A DNA stretch of 64,000 bases from Oceanicola sp. (GCA_022447275.1 JAKVBK010000001.1:105505-169504); one strand, 5' to 3'; counted from the first letter of the stretch, positions 1 through 9,567 are shown. Translations and numbers: made by a program. Notes: generated by a model not told the origin, from the sequence alone.

Positions 1-1413
1 CAGCCAGATCCGGATCTGGCTGACCGTGTGGTCGCCGCGCTTGAAGATGGCACGCCCCTTGTGACCCGGCGCGCGATCGGCGACGGCCAGGTGATCCTGT
101 TCCACGTGACGGCCAATGCGGAATGGTCGACCCTGCCCCTGTCGGGCCTGTTCGTGCAGATGCTTGAACGGCTGGCAATCTCCACCCGCTCCGCCGCCCC
201 CGACGCTGCAGAACTAGCAGGCACCACATGGACGGCAGACAAGGTGCTGGACGGCTTTGGCGCCGTGCAGGACGCCGGGACCCTGCCCGGCGTAGCAGGC
301 GAAGACCTCGCCGAAGCCCCACTTGGCCCGGATCTGCAACCGGGCATTTATGTCGGCCCTGACCGTCGGATCGCCCGCAACGTGCTGGATGCAGAGACAC
401 GCCTTGTTCCCGTGGCTTGGCCCGCACGGATCCCCGTGGAAGGACTTCAGACCGAACGCGAAACACCTCTGAAGGGCTTTGCGCTGGCGGCCGCTCTTGT
501 TCTGCTGGCCGTGGACCTGATTGCTTCGCTGGCCCTGTCAGGACGGCTACGCGGGCCGCGCAGCACGATCGCAGCCGCCCTCGCCTTGGGCCTCATTCTG
601 CCGCTGCTGAGCCCGCCCGCCCTGCAGGCGCAGGTGGGCGATGGGCCGCAGCCCGATGACGGGCTTGCGCTGCGCGCCACCTCCGAAGTGGTGCTGGGCC
701 ATGTCATCACGGGCGACAACCGCCTCGATCAGCGCGCCTATGACGGGCTCTACGGGCTGGGGCGGGCGTTGACTGCCCGCACCGCGATCGAGCCGGCAGA
801 GCCCTTGTCGGTGAATATCGAAACCGACGAGTTGTCATTCTTTCCCATTCTCTACTGGCCCATATCCGTCGACCAGCCACTGCCCTCGGTGGAGGCCTAT
901 GCCAAGCTCAACCGGTATCTGCGCGGCGGCGGCATGATCGTGTTTGACACCCGCGACGCCGATCTGGGCGGCTTCGGCAATAACAGCCCCGAAGGCCGGA
1001 AATTGCAGGCCTTGGCGCGCCCGCTGGATATCCCGCCGCTGGAGCCGATCCCCACTGATCACGTGCTGACGCGCGCCTTCTATCTGTTGCAGGATTTCCC
1101 GGGCCGCTATGCCAGCCGCGATGTTTGGGTAGAGGCCGCGCCCGCCGATGCGCAGACGATCGAGGGCATGCCCTTCCGCGACCTCAACGACGGGGTCACA
1201 CCGGTGATTATTGGCGGCAATGACTGGGCAGGTGCCTGGGCTGCTGGCCGCAACGGCGCGCCACTCTATCCGGTGGGGCGCGGCGGTGCTGGCGAGCGCC
1301 AGCGCGAGATCGCGATGCGCTTTGGCATCAATCTGGTCATGCATGTGCTGACCGGCAACTACAAATCTGATCAGGTGCATGTGCCCGCCCTGCTCGACAG
1401 GCTCGGCCAGTAG
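1..1413 (+). CDS. DUF4159 domain membrane protein (5' end cut by window edge)
   Basis: The frame is open from base 1 with no stop, so the true start lies left of the window; only the C-terminal part (about 470 residues) is visible. Two hydrophobic helices occur in the middle, one beginning KGFALAAALVLLA and one beginning AAALALGLILPLLS. A soluble domain of the DUF4159 type follows (starts near ATSEVVLGHV; contains FFPILYWP and GGGMIVFDTRD). In alphaproteobacteria such proteins are encoded with a MoxR ATPase, a DUF58 protein and a large vWA/GATase-like membrane protein, and the next gene fits that last role. The biochemical function is not established; a part in envelope or chaperone-like assembly is inference. 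The gap to the next gene is 12 bases, so the two are co-transcribed. Confidence 0.85.
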   Translation, partial: QPDPDLADRVVAALEDGTPLVTRRAIGDGQVILFHVTANAEWSTLPLSGLFVQMLERLAISTRSAAPDAAELAGTTWTADKVLDGFGAVQDAGTLPGVAGEDLAEAPLGPDLQPGIYVGPDRRIARNVLDAETRLVPVAWPARIPVEGLQTERETPLKGFALAAALVLLAVDLIASLALSGRLRGPRSTIAAALALGLILPLLSPPALQAQVGDGPQPDDGLALRATSEVVLGHVITGDNRLDQRAYDGLYGLGRALTARTAIEPAEPLSVNIETDELSFFPILYWPISVDQPLPSVEAYAKLNRYLRGGGMIVFDTRDADLGGFGNNSPEGRKLQALARPLDIPPLEPIPTDHVLTRAFYLLQDFPGRYASRDVWVEAAPADAQTIEGMPFRDLNDGVTPVIIGGNDWAGAWAAGRNGAPLYPVGRGGAGERQREIAMRFGINLVMHVLTGNYKSDQVHVPALLDRLGQ

Positions 1414-1425
1414 GGGGATGCACGG

Positions 1426-3528
1426 ATGAACACCTCTTCGATCCTGTTCGATCCCCTTTTGCCTTGGCCCGTGCTGTTGGTGCTGGGTGCCATTGCGCTG
1501 GGTTTGGCCCTGTTTGGGGCGTGGCGCGGGCTGGCGGGCTGGTGGCTGCGCGGCTTGGCTGCCATTGCCCTGACCGCTGCGATTGCAAACCCCTCGCTGC
1601 AACAGGAAAACCGGCAACCCCTGTCGGATATCGTGCTGGCGGTTGTGGACGACAGCGCCAGCCAGGGCCTGTCTGACAGGGATGCCCAAACCGAGGCCGC
1701 ACTGAACGCCCTGGAGGCCGAAATGGCTGGCCGTGGGGATGTGGAACTGCGCGTGGCCCGTGTGGGCGACGGGCCCGGAAACACCGGCACCCTCGTTGGC
1801 ACGGCCTTGACAGAGCTGCTGGCAGAAGAGCCGCGCGACCGGATCGCCGGTGCCATCGTGATTTCTGACGGACAAATCCATGACGCCGACCGCATGCCAG
1901 ACCTGCCCGCCCCTCTGCACCTGCTGCAAACCGGCCGCACGGGCGATTGGGACAGGCGCCTGATCGTGCAGAACGCCCCCGCCTTTGCCATTCTCGACGA
2001 GGAGATCACCCTCAAACTGCGGATCGAGGATGATGGGGCCGTGCCCGCAGATATACGCGGACAGGCCAATATCGCGATCGCGATCGACGGCGAAGATGTC
2101 GGCACTTACCCCGTGCCCGTAGGCGAAGATTTGCAATTACCCCTGACCCTCTCCCATGGCGGGATCAATGTGATCCAGTTCCAACTGGACGTGGTTGATG
2201 GCGAACTGACAGATCGCAACAACGCGGCGATCATCCAGATCAACGGGGTGCGCGACAGGCTGCGCGTTTTGCTTGTTTCTGGCGAGCCCCATCCCGGTGA
2301 GCGGACGTGGCGCAACCTGCTGAAATCCGACAGCTCGGTGGATCTTGTGCATTTCACGATCCTCAGGCCGCCGGAAAAGCAGGATGGGGTACCCGTGACC
2401 GAACTGTCCCTGATCGCCTTTCCAACCCGCGAATTGTTCTTGGAGAAGATCGACGAGTTCGACCTGATCATCTTTGACCGCTACAAGCGGCGCGGCATCC
2501 TGCCCGGGCTTTATCTCGACAATGTGCGCCAATACGTCGAAGACGGCGGCGCCGTGCTGATTGCTGCGGGCCCTGATTTCGCCACGGCCGCATCGCTGTA
2601 CCGTTCTCCGCTGGGCGCGATCATCCCGGCCGCCCCCAGCTCCGCCAGAGTGCTGGAGGAAGGCTATCGTCCGAAGATCACCGATCTGGGCCAGCGCCAT
2701 CCCGTCACAGAAGGGCTGGACCAGATTGCCCCATGGCAAGCGGATGAAGACGGGCCGGGCTGGGGCCGCTGGTTCCGCCTTGTCGACGTGGAAGCGAGCA
2801 GCGGCAACACTGTCATGTCAGGCACCGGCGCGCGGCCCTTGTTGCAATTGGACCGTGTCGGCGAAGGCCGAATTGCCCTGATGGCCACAGACCATGCGTG
2901 GCTCTGGGATCGCGGCTATGAGGGCGGCGGGCCCCAGTTGGAACTGCTCCGCCGTCTGGCCCATTGGATGATGCGCGAACCCGAACTGGAAGAAGAACGG
3001 CTGATTGCCTCGGGCGACGGGCTGACAGTCACGATTACCCGTCGGACCCTTGGCGATGAAACCGCCCCCGTCACGATCACGGGGCCGGATGGCACAGTTG
3101 TGGAACAGACCCTCGAACCTGTTGCGCCGGGGCAATTCCAAACCACCTGGACAGCGCCAGAGATTGGCCTGTACCGCCTTCAGCAGGGGGACGAAACCGC
3201 CGTTGTCGCCCTTGGTCCGGCCGCGCCAAAGGAATTCGAGGCAACCATCGCAACCGATAGTCTGCTCAAGGATGCGATCGCGGTCGGGCGCGGTGGTGCC
3301 CTGCGCATCGAAGACGGTGTGCCCGGCCTGCGGGACGTGCGCCCCGGGCGCGTGGCCGCAGGGCGCGGCTGGATTGGCATCACCCCCCGCGATGCCTATC
3401 GCACCGCAGATGTCACTGTGACACCCATGCTGCCTGCGTGGCTGTGGCTGTTTGTGGCCGCGGGCCTTGTGATCGGCGCGTGGCTGATTGAAGGCCGCAG
3501 AGACCGGCCAGCAGCCACACCATCCTGA
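1426..3528 (+). CDS. Large membrane protein of the MoxR/DUF4159 cluster
   Basis: This 700-residue protein has two N-terminal helices (within the first 50 residues) and one C-terminal helix (AWLWLFVAAGLVIGAWL) just before the end, leaving a long soluble body outside the membrane. After the helices comes a vWA-like stretch (DIVLAVVDDSASQ, then AIVISDGQIHD). Further on is a class I glutamine-amidotransferase-like fold (LLVSGEPHPGERTW, and a GGAVLIAAGPDF segment), but I see no convincing catalytic Cys-His-Glu triad. It follows the DUF4159 gene by 12 bases and is probably the last gene of that operon, because the next gene is convergent. Function unknown; a structural or scaffold role is inference. 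Confidence 0.8.
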   Translation: MNTSSILFDPLLPWPVLLVLGAIALGLALFGAWRGLAGWWLRGLAAIALTAAIANPSLQQENRQPLSDIVLAVVDDSASQGLSDRDAQTEAALNALEAEMAGRGDVELRVARVGDGPGNTGTLVGTALTELLAEEPRDRIAGAIVISDGQIHDADRMPDLPAPLHLLQTGRTGDWDRRLIVQNAPAFAILDEEITLKLRIEDDGAVPADIRGQANIAIAIDGEDVGTYPVPVGEDLQLPLTLSHGGINVIQFQLDVVDGELTDRNNAAIIQINGVRDRLRVLLVSGEPHPGERTWRNLLKSDSSVDLVHFTILRPPEKQDGVPVTELSLIAFPTRELFLEKIDEFDLIIFDRYKRRGILPGLYLDNVRQYVEDGGAVLIAAGPDFATAASLYRSPLGAIIPAAPSSARVLEEGYRPKITDLGQRHPVTEGLDQIAPWQADEDGPGWGRWFRLVDVEASSGNTVMSGTGARPLLQLDRVGEGRIALMATDHAWLWDRGYEGGGPQLELLRRLAHWMMREPELEEERLIASGDGLTVTITRRTLGDETAPVTITGPDGTVVEQTLEPVAPGQFQTTWTAPEIGLYRLQQGDETAVVALGPAAPKEFEATIATDSLLKDAIAVGRGGALRIEDGVPGLRDVRPGRVAAGRGWIGITPRDAYRTADVTVTPMLPAWLWLFVAAGLVIGAWLIEGRRDRPAATPS

Positions 3529-3582
3529 GCCCCTGCCTGCACCACCCATCAACACCTCGCCCCTGCAGCGTGAGACTGGCGC

Positions 3583-4302
3583 CTAGGGTGCGTCCGATGT
3601 TTTCGGGGTTTCATCCTGCAGCAACAGGTCGCGCGATGTAGAGGCAAACTCGCGCCGATACAGCGTCCATGTGGTAAAGACCGTCGCGGCCATCAGGGCA
3701 ATGGGCCCTGCAAGCCATGCCAGCGCCGCCAATCCAAAATAGATCGAGCGCAGGCCCCGGTTGAAATTGGTGGCAGCCCGTATGTTGATCTCTCCGGCTT
3801 TTTCAGCGCGGGGATAGGTGCACGGGTCTGATATATCCTGTGGGACAGCCGCCATCACCACGCTGGCATAGCCGAACAGGCGGTTCGCCCAGACGAATTT
3901 CAGGAAGGCGTTGGTCAACAGGATCAGCACGGGCGCAAGACGCAGCTGCCACAGCAACGTGGGCACCTCGCGCTGCTCGATTGCCGCCGCCAAGCCGGTG
4001 AGCGGCGCAGGATTTCCAGCCAGCGCCAAAACCCCACCAATGGCAATCAACGCTGTGGATGCAAAGAAGGCCGTGCCCTGACGCAGACTGGCCATGATCT
4101 GGCTGTCAAAGATACGCGGCTCCCGCGTCACCATCTCCAGCATCCATGCGCGCCGGTATGCGGCCATCAGCCAAGACACCGAAGGATTCGACGGTTTGGG
4201 ATGCTCAATCCGCCAACTGATCCCGCCAAAAGCGGCGACCAGAGCCAACACGGCAAAGGCATCGAGGGCAGAAAGCGCTGCAAGACGGTCCATTAAAGTC
4301 AT
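3583..4302 (-). CDS. DUF599 family membrane protein
   Basis: A 239-residue protein whose first helix (ALDAFAVLALVAAFGG) is followed by the charged stretch ending MVTREPRIFDSQ that marks the DUF599 family. About four hydrophobic segments can be counted, with the last near LAGPIALMAATVFTTW. Family members are about 230 to 250 residues, so this copy looks full length. No enzymatic motif is visible and the family has no assigned function. The gene converges on the preceding operon and is divergent from glcD, with about 80 bases between the two starts. Confidence 0.85.
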   Translation of the reverse strand: MTLMDRLAALSALDAFAVLALVAAFGGISWRIEHPKPSNPSVSWLMAAYRRAWMLEMVTREPRIFDSQIMASLRQGTAFFASTALIAIGGVLALAGNPAPLTGLAAAIEQREVPTLLWQLRLAPVLILLTNAFLKFVWANRLFGYASVVMAAVPQDISDPCTYPRAEKAGEINIRAATNFNRGLRSIYFGLAALAWLAGPIALMAATVFTTWTLYRREFASTSRDLLLQDETPKTSDAP

Positions 4303-4344
4303 GCGCCCACTCTAGGCAGGCAGGTTTTTCTTGCCAGCCCGTAA

Positions 4345-4367
4345 ATTGGTTATATGTTCTTACCAAT
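4345..4367. promoter_or_regulatory. Inverted repeat ATTGGT-N11-ACCAAT, probable operator of glcDEF
   Basis: ATTGGT (4345-4350) and its exact complement ACCAAT (4362-4367) flank an 11-base spacer that contains TATATG, a plausible -10 box at 4351-4356. The site ends 15 bases before the glcD start, with the ribosome site AGGAG in between. The same repeat with the same spacing lies in front of lldD (40823-40845). TTGGT/ACCAA half-sites resemble those of GntR/FCD regulators of hydroxyacid genes (LldR, GlcC, PdhR), but the spacer here is longer than the classic operators, so assigning a regulator family is inference. Confidence 0.6.
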
Positions 4368-4382
4368 CACAGGAGAACGCCC

Positions 4383-5825
4383 ATGGAAATGCCAGCTCCG
4401 AATGCCAGCGTTACGGCCAACAAAGCGCATATCGTTACCCGTCTGCGCCGGGTGCTGCCGGCAGATGCCGTGATCGATGCACCGGAAGAGACGCGCGCAT
4501 ATGAATGCGATGGCCTGACGGCCTATGCCTGCCCGCCTCTGGCTGCGGTTCTGCCGGCAACAACGCAGGAAGTCTCGGACGTGCTGCGCATTTGCCATGA
4601 GGAGGGCGTTCCGGTCGTTCCACGCGGCTCTGGCACATCTCTGGCGGGCGGCGCATTGCCCACCGCCGACAGTGTGATCCTGGGCGTGGCCCGAATGAAT
4701 GACGTGCTCGAAACTGACTATGACAATCGTATGATCCGGGTGCAGACCGGGCGCACAAACCTGTCCGTCACCGGGGCCGTGGAGGAAGACGGCTTTTTCT
4801 ACGCGCCTGACCCGTCATCGCAGCTGGCCTGCGCGATTGCGGGCAATATCGCGATGAATTCAGGCGGCGCGCATTGCCTGAAATACGGCGTGACAACGAA
4901 CAATCTGCTGGGCGTCACCCTGGTGCTGATGGATGGCACCATCACCCAGATCGGCGGCGCCCATCTCGATGCACCGGGCTACGATCTGCTTGGGCTTATC
5001 TGCGGATCGGAAGGCCAGTTGGGCGTTGTGACCGAAGCCACCCTGCGCATCCTGCCCAAACCCGAGGGCGCACGCCCTGTCCTGATGGGGTTTGACAGCA
5101 ATGAAGTGGCCGGTGCCTGCGTGTCTGACATCATCAAGGCGGGCGTTCTGCCCGTGGCGATTGAGTTCATGGACAGGCCCTGCATCGAGGCGACGGAGCG
5201 GTTCGCCGGGGCGGGCTACCCGATGTGCGAAGCGCTGCTGATCGTGGAGGTCGAAGGCTCAGATGCCGAGATTGACGAGCAGCTCAACGTGATCATGCAG
5301 ATCGCCGGGCGACACAATCCCGTGGCCCTGCGTCAGGCCCAGTCCGAGGACGAAGCAAAGCGCATCTGGCTGGGCCGCAAATCGGCCTTTGGCGCGATGG
5401 GTCAGATCAATGACTACATGTGCCTTGATGGCACGATCCCGGTCTCGGAGCTGCCCTTCGTGCTGCGGCGGATCGGCGAATTGTCCAAAGAGTTCGGCCT
5501 CGACGTGGCCAATGTGTTCCATGCCGGGGATGGCAATATGCACCCCCTCATCCTCTTTGATGCCAACAAGCCGGGTGATCTTGAGCTGTGCGAAGCGTTC
5601 GGGGCCGAGATCCTGAAGCTCTGCGTCGAGGTTGGAGGGTGCCTGACCGGTGAGCACGGTGTGGGCATCGAAAAGCGCGATCTGATGGACACGCAATTCG
5701 CCCCCGCGGATCTCGAAGCGCAAATGGCCGTCAAAGACGTGTTTGATCCGCAATGGCTGCTCAACCCGGCGAAAGTGTTCCCGCTCAAGGCCTCGGCCAG
5801 CCGGCGCGCGGCACAGGTGGCCTAA
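4383..5825 (+). CDS. glcD: Glycolate oxidase, FAD-linked subunit GlcD
   Basis: A 480-residue FAD-dependent oxidase of the PCMH/VAO family. The flavin pyrophosphate-binding loop is RGSGTSLAGG at residues 81-90. The C-terminal domain carries the FHAGDGNMHP and GEHGVG motifs of GlcD and D-lactate dehydrogenases. GlcD takes electrons from glycolate (giving glyoxylate) and works with GlcE and GlcF, both encoded directly downstream. The start has AGGAG seven bases upstream. Gaps to glcE (117 bases) and from glcE to glcF (173 bases) are wider than usual for an operon, but all three face the same way and nothing else intervenes. No glcC-type regulator is adjacent. Confidence 0.95.
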   Translation: MEMPAPNASVTANKAHIVTRLRRVLPADAVIDAPEETRAYECDGLTAYACPPLAAVLPATTQEVSDVLRICHEEGVPVVPRGSGTSLAGGALPTADSVILGVARMNDVLETDYDNRMIRVQTGRTNLSVTGAVEEDGFFYAPDPSSQLACAIAGNIAMNSGGAHCLKYGVTTNNLLGVTLVLMDGTITQIGGAHLDAPGYDLLGLICGSEGQLGVVTEATLRILPKPEGARPVLMGFDSNEVAGACVSDIIKAGVLPVAIEFMDRPCIEATERFAGAGYPMCEALLIVEVEGSDAEIDEQLNVIMQIAGRHNPVALRQAQSEDEAKRIWLGRKSAFGAMGQINDYMCLDGTIPVSELPFVLRRIGELSKEFGLDVANVFHAGDGNMHPLILFDANKPGDLELCEAFGAEILKLCVEVGGCLTGEHGVGIEKRDLMDTQFAPADLEAQMAVKDVFDPQWLLNPAKVFPLKASASRRAAQVA

Positions 5826-5942
5826 GTCAACGCACCAGAATCGAACGGCACGCTCTGCTGCCCAATGCCCCCAGACAGGGACGCCCCGCCCCTGCCCTGA
5901 CCATCCCAGACCCAGCAGGTTTCACCACGAAGGAGGCAGCAT

Positions 5943-7082
5943 ATGCTGAGCCCCACAACCGAAGAAGAGTTGAGCACAGCCGTGGCCCAAGCATCCGGTC
6001 CGCTGCGCATTCAGGGCGGTGGAACGCGCGGCATAGGCGGCCCGACCCCGGGCGAGGTCTGCTCCGTTGCGGGGATCACCGGCATCACGCTCTACGAGCC
6101 CGGCGCGCTGACATTGGTGGCGGCCGCCGGCACGCCCGTGGCCGAGATCGAAGCCGCTTTGGCAGCCGAGAACCAGCGCCTGCCCTTCGAGCCGATGGAT
6201 CACCGCAAACTGCTCGGCACCACCGGCACCCCGACCATTGGCGGCGTTGTCTCCGCCAATGTCTCTGGCCCGCGGCGGATACAGGCCGGGGCCTGTCGCG
6301 ACAGCCTGATCGGCGTCAGGTTTGTCGATGGGCGGGGGACGGTCATTAAGAACGGGGGGCGCGTTATGAAAAACGTCACCGGCTATGACCTCGTCAAACT
6401 CATGGCCGGGGCTCATGGCACGCTGGGCGTTCTGTCCGAGGTGGCCTTCAAGGTGCTGCCCGCCGTGGAACGGGTTGCCAGCCTGCACATCAAAGGGCTG
6501 GCAGATGAAAAAGCCGTAGCGGTGCTGTCCCGTGCGCTTGGCTCACCTTTCGAGGTGTCGGGCGCAGCCCATGCGCCACGGGGCCGCACGGGCGATCCGA
6601 TGACACTGATCCGGCTGGAAGGCTTTGCGGAAAGCGTGTCCTACCGGGCCGCGCGCCTCAAGGAGCTGCTCAGCGATGCCGGCGATATCACCGTGCAGGA
6701 CGATCCAGCCACGACGGCAGCCGATTGGACGTGGATTCGCAATGTTGAGGCCTTCGCGGGCACCGAGGGCGATGTTTGGCGCCTGTCGGTGAAACCCTCC
6801 GACGGGCCAGAGGCAGCCGTGCGTGTGGGCGGCGATGTTGTGTATGATTGGGGCGGTGGACTGGTTTGGGCACGCGTGCCCGCCGGAACCGATGTCCGCC
6901 CCCTTCTGAAAGGCCTTCCCGGCCACGCCACCCTCGTGCGTGGTGACAGCAAGGGGCGCGCCATCTTCCAACCCGAACCTGCCCCCCTGGCGGCTTTGTC
7001 CGAAGGCTTGCGGGCGAAATTCGATCCGCGCGGCATCCTGAACCCCGGCCTAATGGCCCAAGCGCAAAAGGCCGACGCATGA
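5943..7082 (+). CDS. glcE: Glycolate oxidase subunit GlcE
   Basis: A 379-residue protein with the short FAD-binding PCMH domain typical of GlcE. Visible segments are GPLRIQGGGTRGIGG near residue 20, GTTGTPTIGGVVSANVSGPR near residue 95, and GGRVMKNVTGYDLVKLMAG near residue 140. It is the second flavoprotein subunit of the glycolate dehydrogenase complex. Length and order (D, E, F) match the family. A strong ribosome site, GAAGGAGG, precedes the ATG and fixes the start. The C-terminal part resembles the FAD-oxidase C domain but is short, as in other GlcE proteins. Confidence 0.93.
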   Translation: MLSPTTEEELSTAVAQASGPLRIQGGGTRGIGGPTPGEVCSVAGITGITLYEPGALTLVAAAGTPVAEIEAALAAENQRLPFEPMDHRKLLGTTGTPTIGGVVSANVSGPRRIQAGACRDSLIGVRFVDGRGTVIKNGGRVMKNVTGYDLVKLMAGAHGTLGVLSEVAFKVLPAVERVASLHIKGLADEKAVAVLSRALGSPFEVSGAAHAPRGRTGDPMTLIRLEGFAESVSYRAARLKELLSDAGDITVQDDPATTAADWTWIRNVEAFAGTEGDVWRLSVKPSDGPEAAVRVGGDVVYDWGGGLVWARVPAGTDVRPLLKGLPGHATLVRGDSKGRAIFQPEPAPLAALSEGLRAKFDPRGILNPGLMAQAQKADA

Positions 7083-7255
7083 GGCACGCTGCTCTCGCCC
7101 GCCGCCGCTCGGCGCGGCCCAGCCTTGGGCGCGCACGGTCTTTGCATCGCTGCGCGACGTCCCGCCCCCCGGCTCGGGTGGCACGCCCCTTATTTCACCT
7201 CGCAGCCGGCGCACATCCCCGCGCCCTGCTTGCGCCGCTATTCTAGAGGATCGAC

Positions 7256-8581
7256 ATGCAGACAAACTTTGCCCCCGAGCAATTGGAAGATCCCAGCTTC
7301 CAGCGGTCCAACGCGGTGCTGCGCACATGCGTGCATTGCGGCTTCTGCACGGCCACATGCCCAACCTACCAGGTTCTGGGGGATGAGTTGGACAGCCCGC
7401 GTGGCCGCATCTACCTGATCAAGGACATGCTTGAGAAGGGACGCCCCGCGGATGAGAAAACCGTCCAGCATGTGGATCGCTGCCTGAGCTGTCTGGCCTG
7501 CATGAGCACCTGCCCATCCGGGGTGCATTACATGCATCTTGTCGATCACGCCCGCGAATACATCGAGGATACCTACAAGCGCCCGCTCTCGGATCGGATG
7601 CTGCGCTGGGTGCTGGCACGCATCCTGCCCTACCCGATGCGGTTTCGCATTGCCTTGCTGGGCGCAAAGATCGGCAAGCCATTTGCGCGGTTTCTGCCCG
7701 ATGCCCGGCTGCGCGCCATGCTGGCCATGGCGCCGAAGCAGATCCCGCCTGTCAGCCGCAATGATGACCCGCAGACCTTTGCTGCCAAGGGCCCACGGCG
7801 CAAGCGCGTGGCGCTGATGACAGGATGTGCGCAGAAGGCCCTGAACACCGACATCAATGATGCCACGATCCGGCTGCTCACCCGGCATGGCTGCGATGTG
7901 GTGATCGCCGAAGGGCAAGGCTGCTGCGGAGCGCTGACCCATCACATGGGCAAAACCGCCGAAAGCCATGCCACCGCGGGCAAGAACATTGAAGCCTTCC
8001 ACCGGGAAATCACGGGCGACGGGCTGGACGCGCTGGTGATCAACACCTCCGGCTGCGGCACGACCGTGAAGGATTATGGCCACATGTTCCGCGACACAAA
8101 CCTGGCCGAGCAGGCCACGGCCGTGGCAGGCATCGCGGCCGATGTCTCAGAGGTCCTTGTCCAGCTCGATCTGTCGCCAGCCCTGACCGAGCGCGCGCAG
8201 GGCATTCGTGTCGCCTATCACGCGGCCTGTTCGCTGCAGCATGGGCAGCAGATCAAATCTCACCCCAAGACCTTGCTGAAAGCGGCTGGTTTCGAGGTGG
8301 TAGAACCCAAAGACAGCCACCTGTGTTGCGGATCTGCGGGCACCTATAATCTGATGCAGCCCGAGATCTCGGGGCAATTGAAAGCGCGCAAGGTGGAAAC
8401 GCTTGAGGCCAAGCAGCCCGACATCATCGCCGCGGGCAATATCGGCTGCATGATGCAGATCGGATCGGGCACCGAAATCCCCGTGGTGCACACCGTGGAA
8501 CTGCTGGATTGGGCCACCGGCGGGCCCGTGCCCCCGGCCCTCGAAAGCTGGCTGGCGGCCCGCAAAAGCGCAGCCGCCTAG
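7256..8581 (+). CDS. glcF: Glycolate oxidase iron-sulfur subunit GlcF
   Basis: A 441-residue protein with two 4Fe-4S ferredoxin motifs in the N-terminal third (CVHCGFCTATCP near residue 25, CLSCLACMSTCP near residue 75). Two cysteine-rich CCG domains follow, with GCCGALTHHMG and CCGSAGTYNL. This is the GlcF layout: it passes electrons from the GlcD/GlcE flavins to the quinone pool at the membrane. The 173 bases before it contain a GC-rich inverted repeat around 7114-7135 and no convincing gene; that hairpin might tune expression of glcF. A terminator candidate follows the stop. Confidence 0.95.
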   Translation: MQTNFAPEQLEDPSFQRSNAVLRTCVHCGFCTATCPTYQVLGDELDSPRGRIYLIKDMLEKGRPADEKTVQHVDRCLSCLACMSTCPSGVHYMHLVDHAREYIEDTYKRPLSDRMLRWVLARILPYPMRFRIALLGAKIGKPFARFLPDARLRAMLAMAPKQIPPVSRNDDPQTFAAKGPRRKRVALMTGCAQKALNTDINDATIRLLTRHGCDVVIAEGQGCCGALTHHMGKTAESHATAGKNIEAFHREITGDGLDALVINTSGCGTTVKDYGHMFRDTNLAEQATAVAGIAADVSEVLVQLDLSPALTERAQGIRVAYHAACSLQHGQQIKSHPKTLLKAAGFEVVEPKDSHLCCGSAGTYNLMQPEISGQLKARKVETLEAKQPDIIAAGNIGCMMQIGSGTEIPVVHTVELLDWATGGPVPPALESWLAARKSAAA

Positions 8582-8603
8582 GGCGCACCCTGCGCGGCTG
8601 GGG

Positions 8604-8650
8604 CGCACCGGCGCAGGCCAATCCGGTGCGGCGGGCCCAGCGGGCCGATT
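8604..8650 (+). terminator. Double hairpin after glcDEF
   Basis: CGCACCGG (8604-8611) pairs perfectly with CCGGTGCG (8623-8630). A second small stem, GGCCC/GGGCC, follows and is succeeded by GATTTATA. There is no clean T-run, so termination strength is uncertain, but the position 20 bases after glcF fits the operon end. Confidence 0.45.
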
Positions 8651-8762
8651 TATAAGGCGATGTTGGGGCAAACGGATGCCCCAAGCCCCATCCGCACAAC
8701 AAATCCCGGCCCTGTCAAAGCCCCGCCCTATTGCTGCCATTCTGTGCAGCCAAACATCGCGC

Positions 8763-9551
8763 ATGGTGCGCATATTCCTTCTTCTAGTAATCGCTTTTGG
8801 CCTGTTCGGAGCACTGCCTTCGCAGGGGCAGGCGCAATCCCTGCTGGCGCTCGAAAGCGACAGCAAAATACAGCCCTATTCCGCGGTGGGCCGATTGACC
8901 TTGGCCGGCACTGGCATCTGCACGGGCACGCTGATTGATCCAAACACTGTGCTGACGGCGGCCCATTGCCTGCTCGATGACAGCCAGAGCGGCGTCCTGG
9001 ATCCCAGCGAGGTGGTCTTTCAGGCCGCCTATCGCAACGGAAAGATGATCGCTGAACAACGCGCCGCCCAAATCACCCTGCACCCTGATTTTCGCCGCAG
9101 CGATCGCTCGCTCGGGCTGTCAAACCTGCGCTATGATCTTGCCTTGATCACCTTGGATGCGCCGATCAAGCGGCCTGGCCTGCGGCCGCTGGGGAACCCT
9201 GCTCCGCTGCGCACCGGGGATTCGGTGGGCGTGGTGTCTTATGCGATGGGGCGCACGGAGGCGCCCGCTCTGCAGGATCTCTGTGCGGTGCTCGTGGAAA
9301 CCAGCGGCATGGTCATGCTCGACTGCGATATCGACAAGGGCGCTTCCGGGGCGCCCGTCTTCGCCACCATTGGCGGCCAGCCGCGCATCGTCTCGGTTAT
9401 CGCAGCGCTTGCGCGGCAGGGTGGACGGAAGGTGGCCCTGGGCAGCGCACTGGCGCCTGAGTTGGATCGCCTGCGCGCGGCCAGCCGTGAAACCGCCTTG
9501 ACCAACGGGCGGATCATGCGCTCCGGCGGGGCAAAATTCCTGCGTCCCTGA
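8763..9551 (+). CDS. Secreted trypsin-like serine protease
   Basis: A 262-residue protein beginning MVRIFLLLVIAF, a clean signal peptide ending near GQAQS, which is why I choose this ATG over an in-frame one 87 bases upstream. The mature part is a chymotrypsin/V8-like fold: histidine in LTAAHCLL, aspartate in YDLALITLD, and serine in DKGASGAPVF (GxSG form). The protein should be exported to the periplasm or outside; its substrate is not evident. It is monocistronic: glcF lies before it and an independent hsp20 unit after it. In related genomes such proteins are annotated as V8-like Glu-specific endopeptidases, but the specificity is not visible here. Confidence 0.85.
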   Translation: MVRIFLLLVIAFGLFGALPSQGQAQSLLALESDSKIQPYSAVGRLTLAGTGICTGTLIDPNTVLTAAHCLLDDSQSGVLDPSEVVFQAAYRNGKMIAEQRAAQITLHPDFRRSDRSLGLSNLRYDLALITLDAPIKRPGLRPLGNPAPLRTGDSVGVVSYAMGRTEAPALQDLCAVLVETSGMVMLDCDIDKGASGAPVFATIGGQPRIVSVIAALARQGGRKVALGSALAPELDRLRAASRETALTNGRIMRSGGAKFLRP

Positions 9552-9567
9552 TCATTGCCGCCCACCT

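Noticed and set aside
835..2136. Long minus-strand reading frame (433 codons) opposite the DUF4159-type and next genes
   Set aside because: It spans the end of one gene and most of another on the opposite strand, has a low-complexity His/Gln/Pro composition, no family motif and no ribosome site; typical antisense shadow in high-GC DNA.
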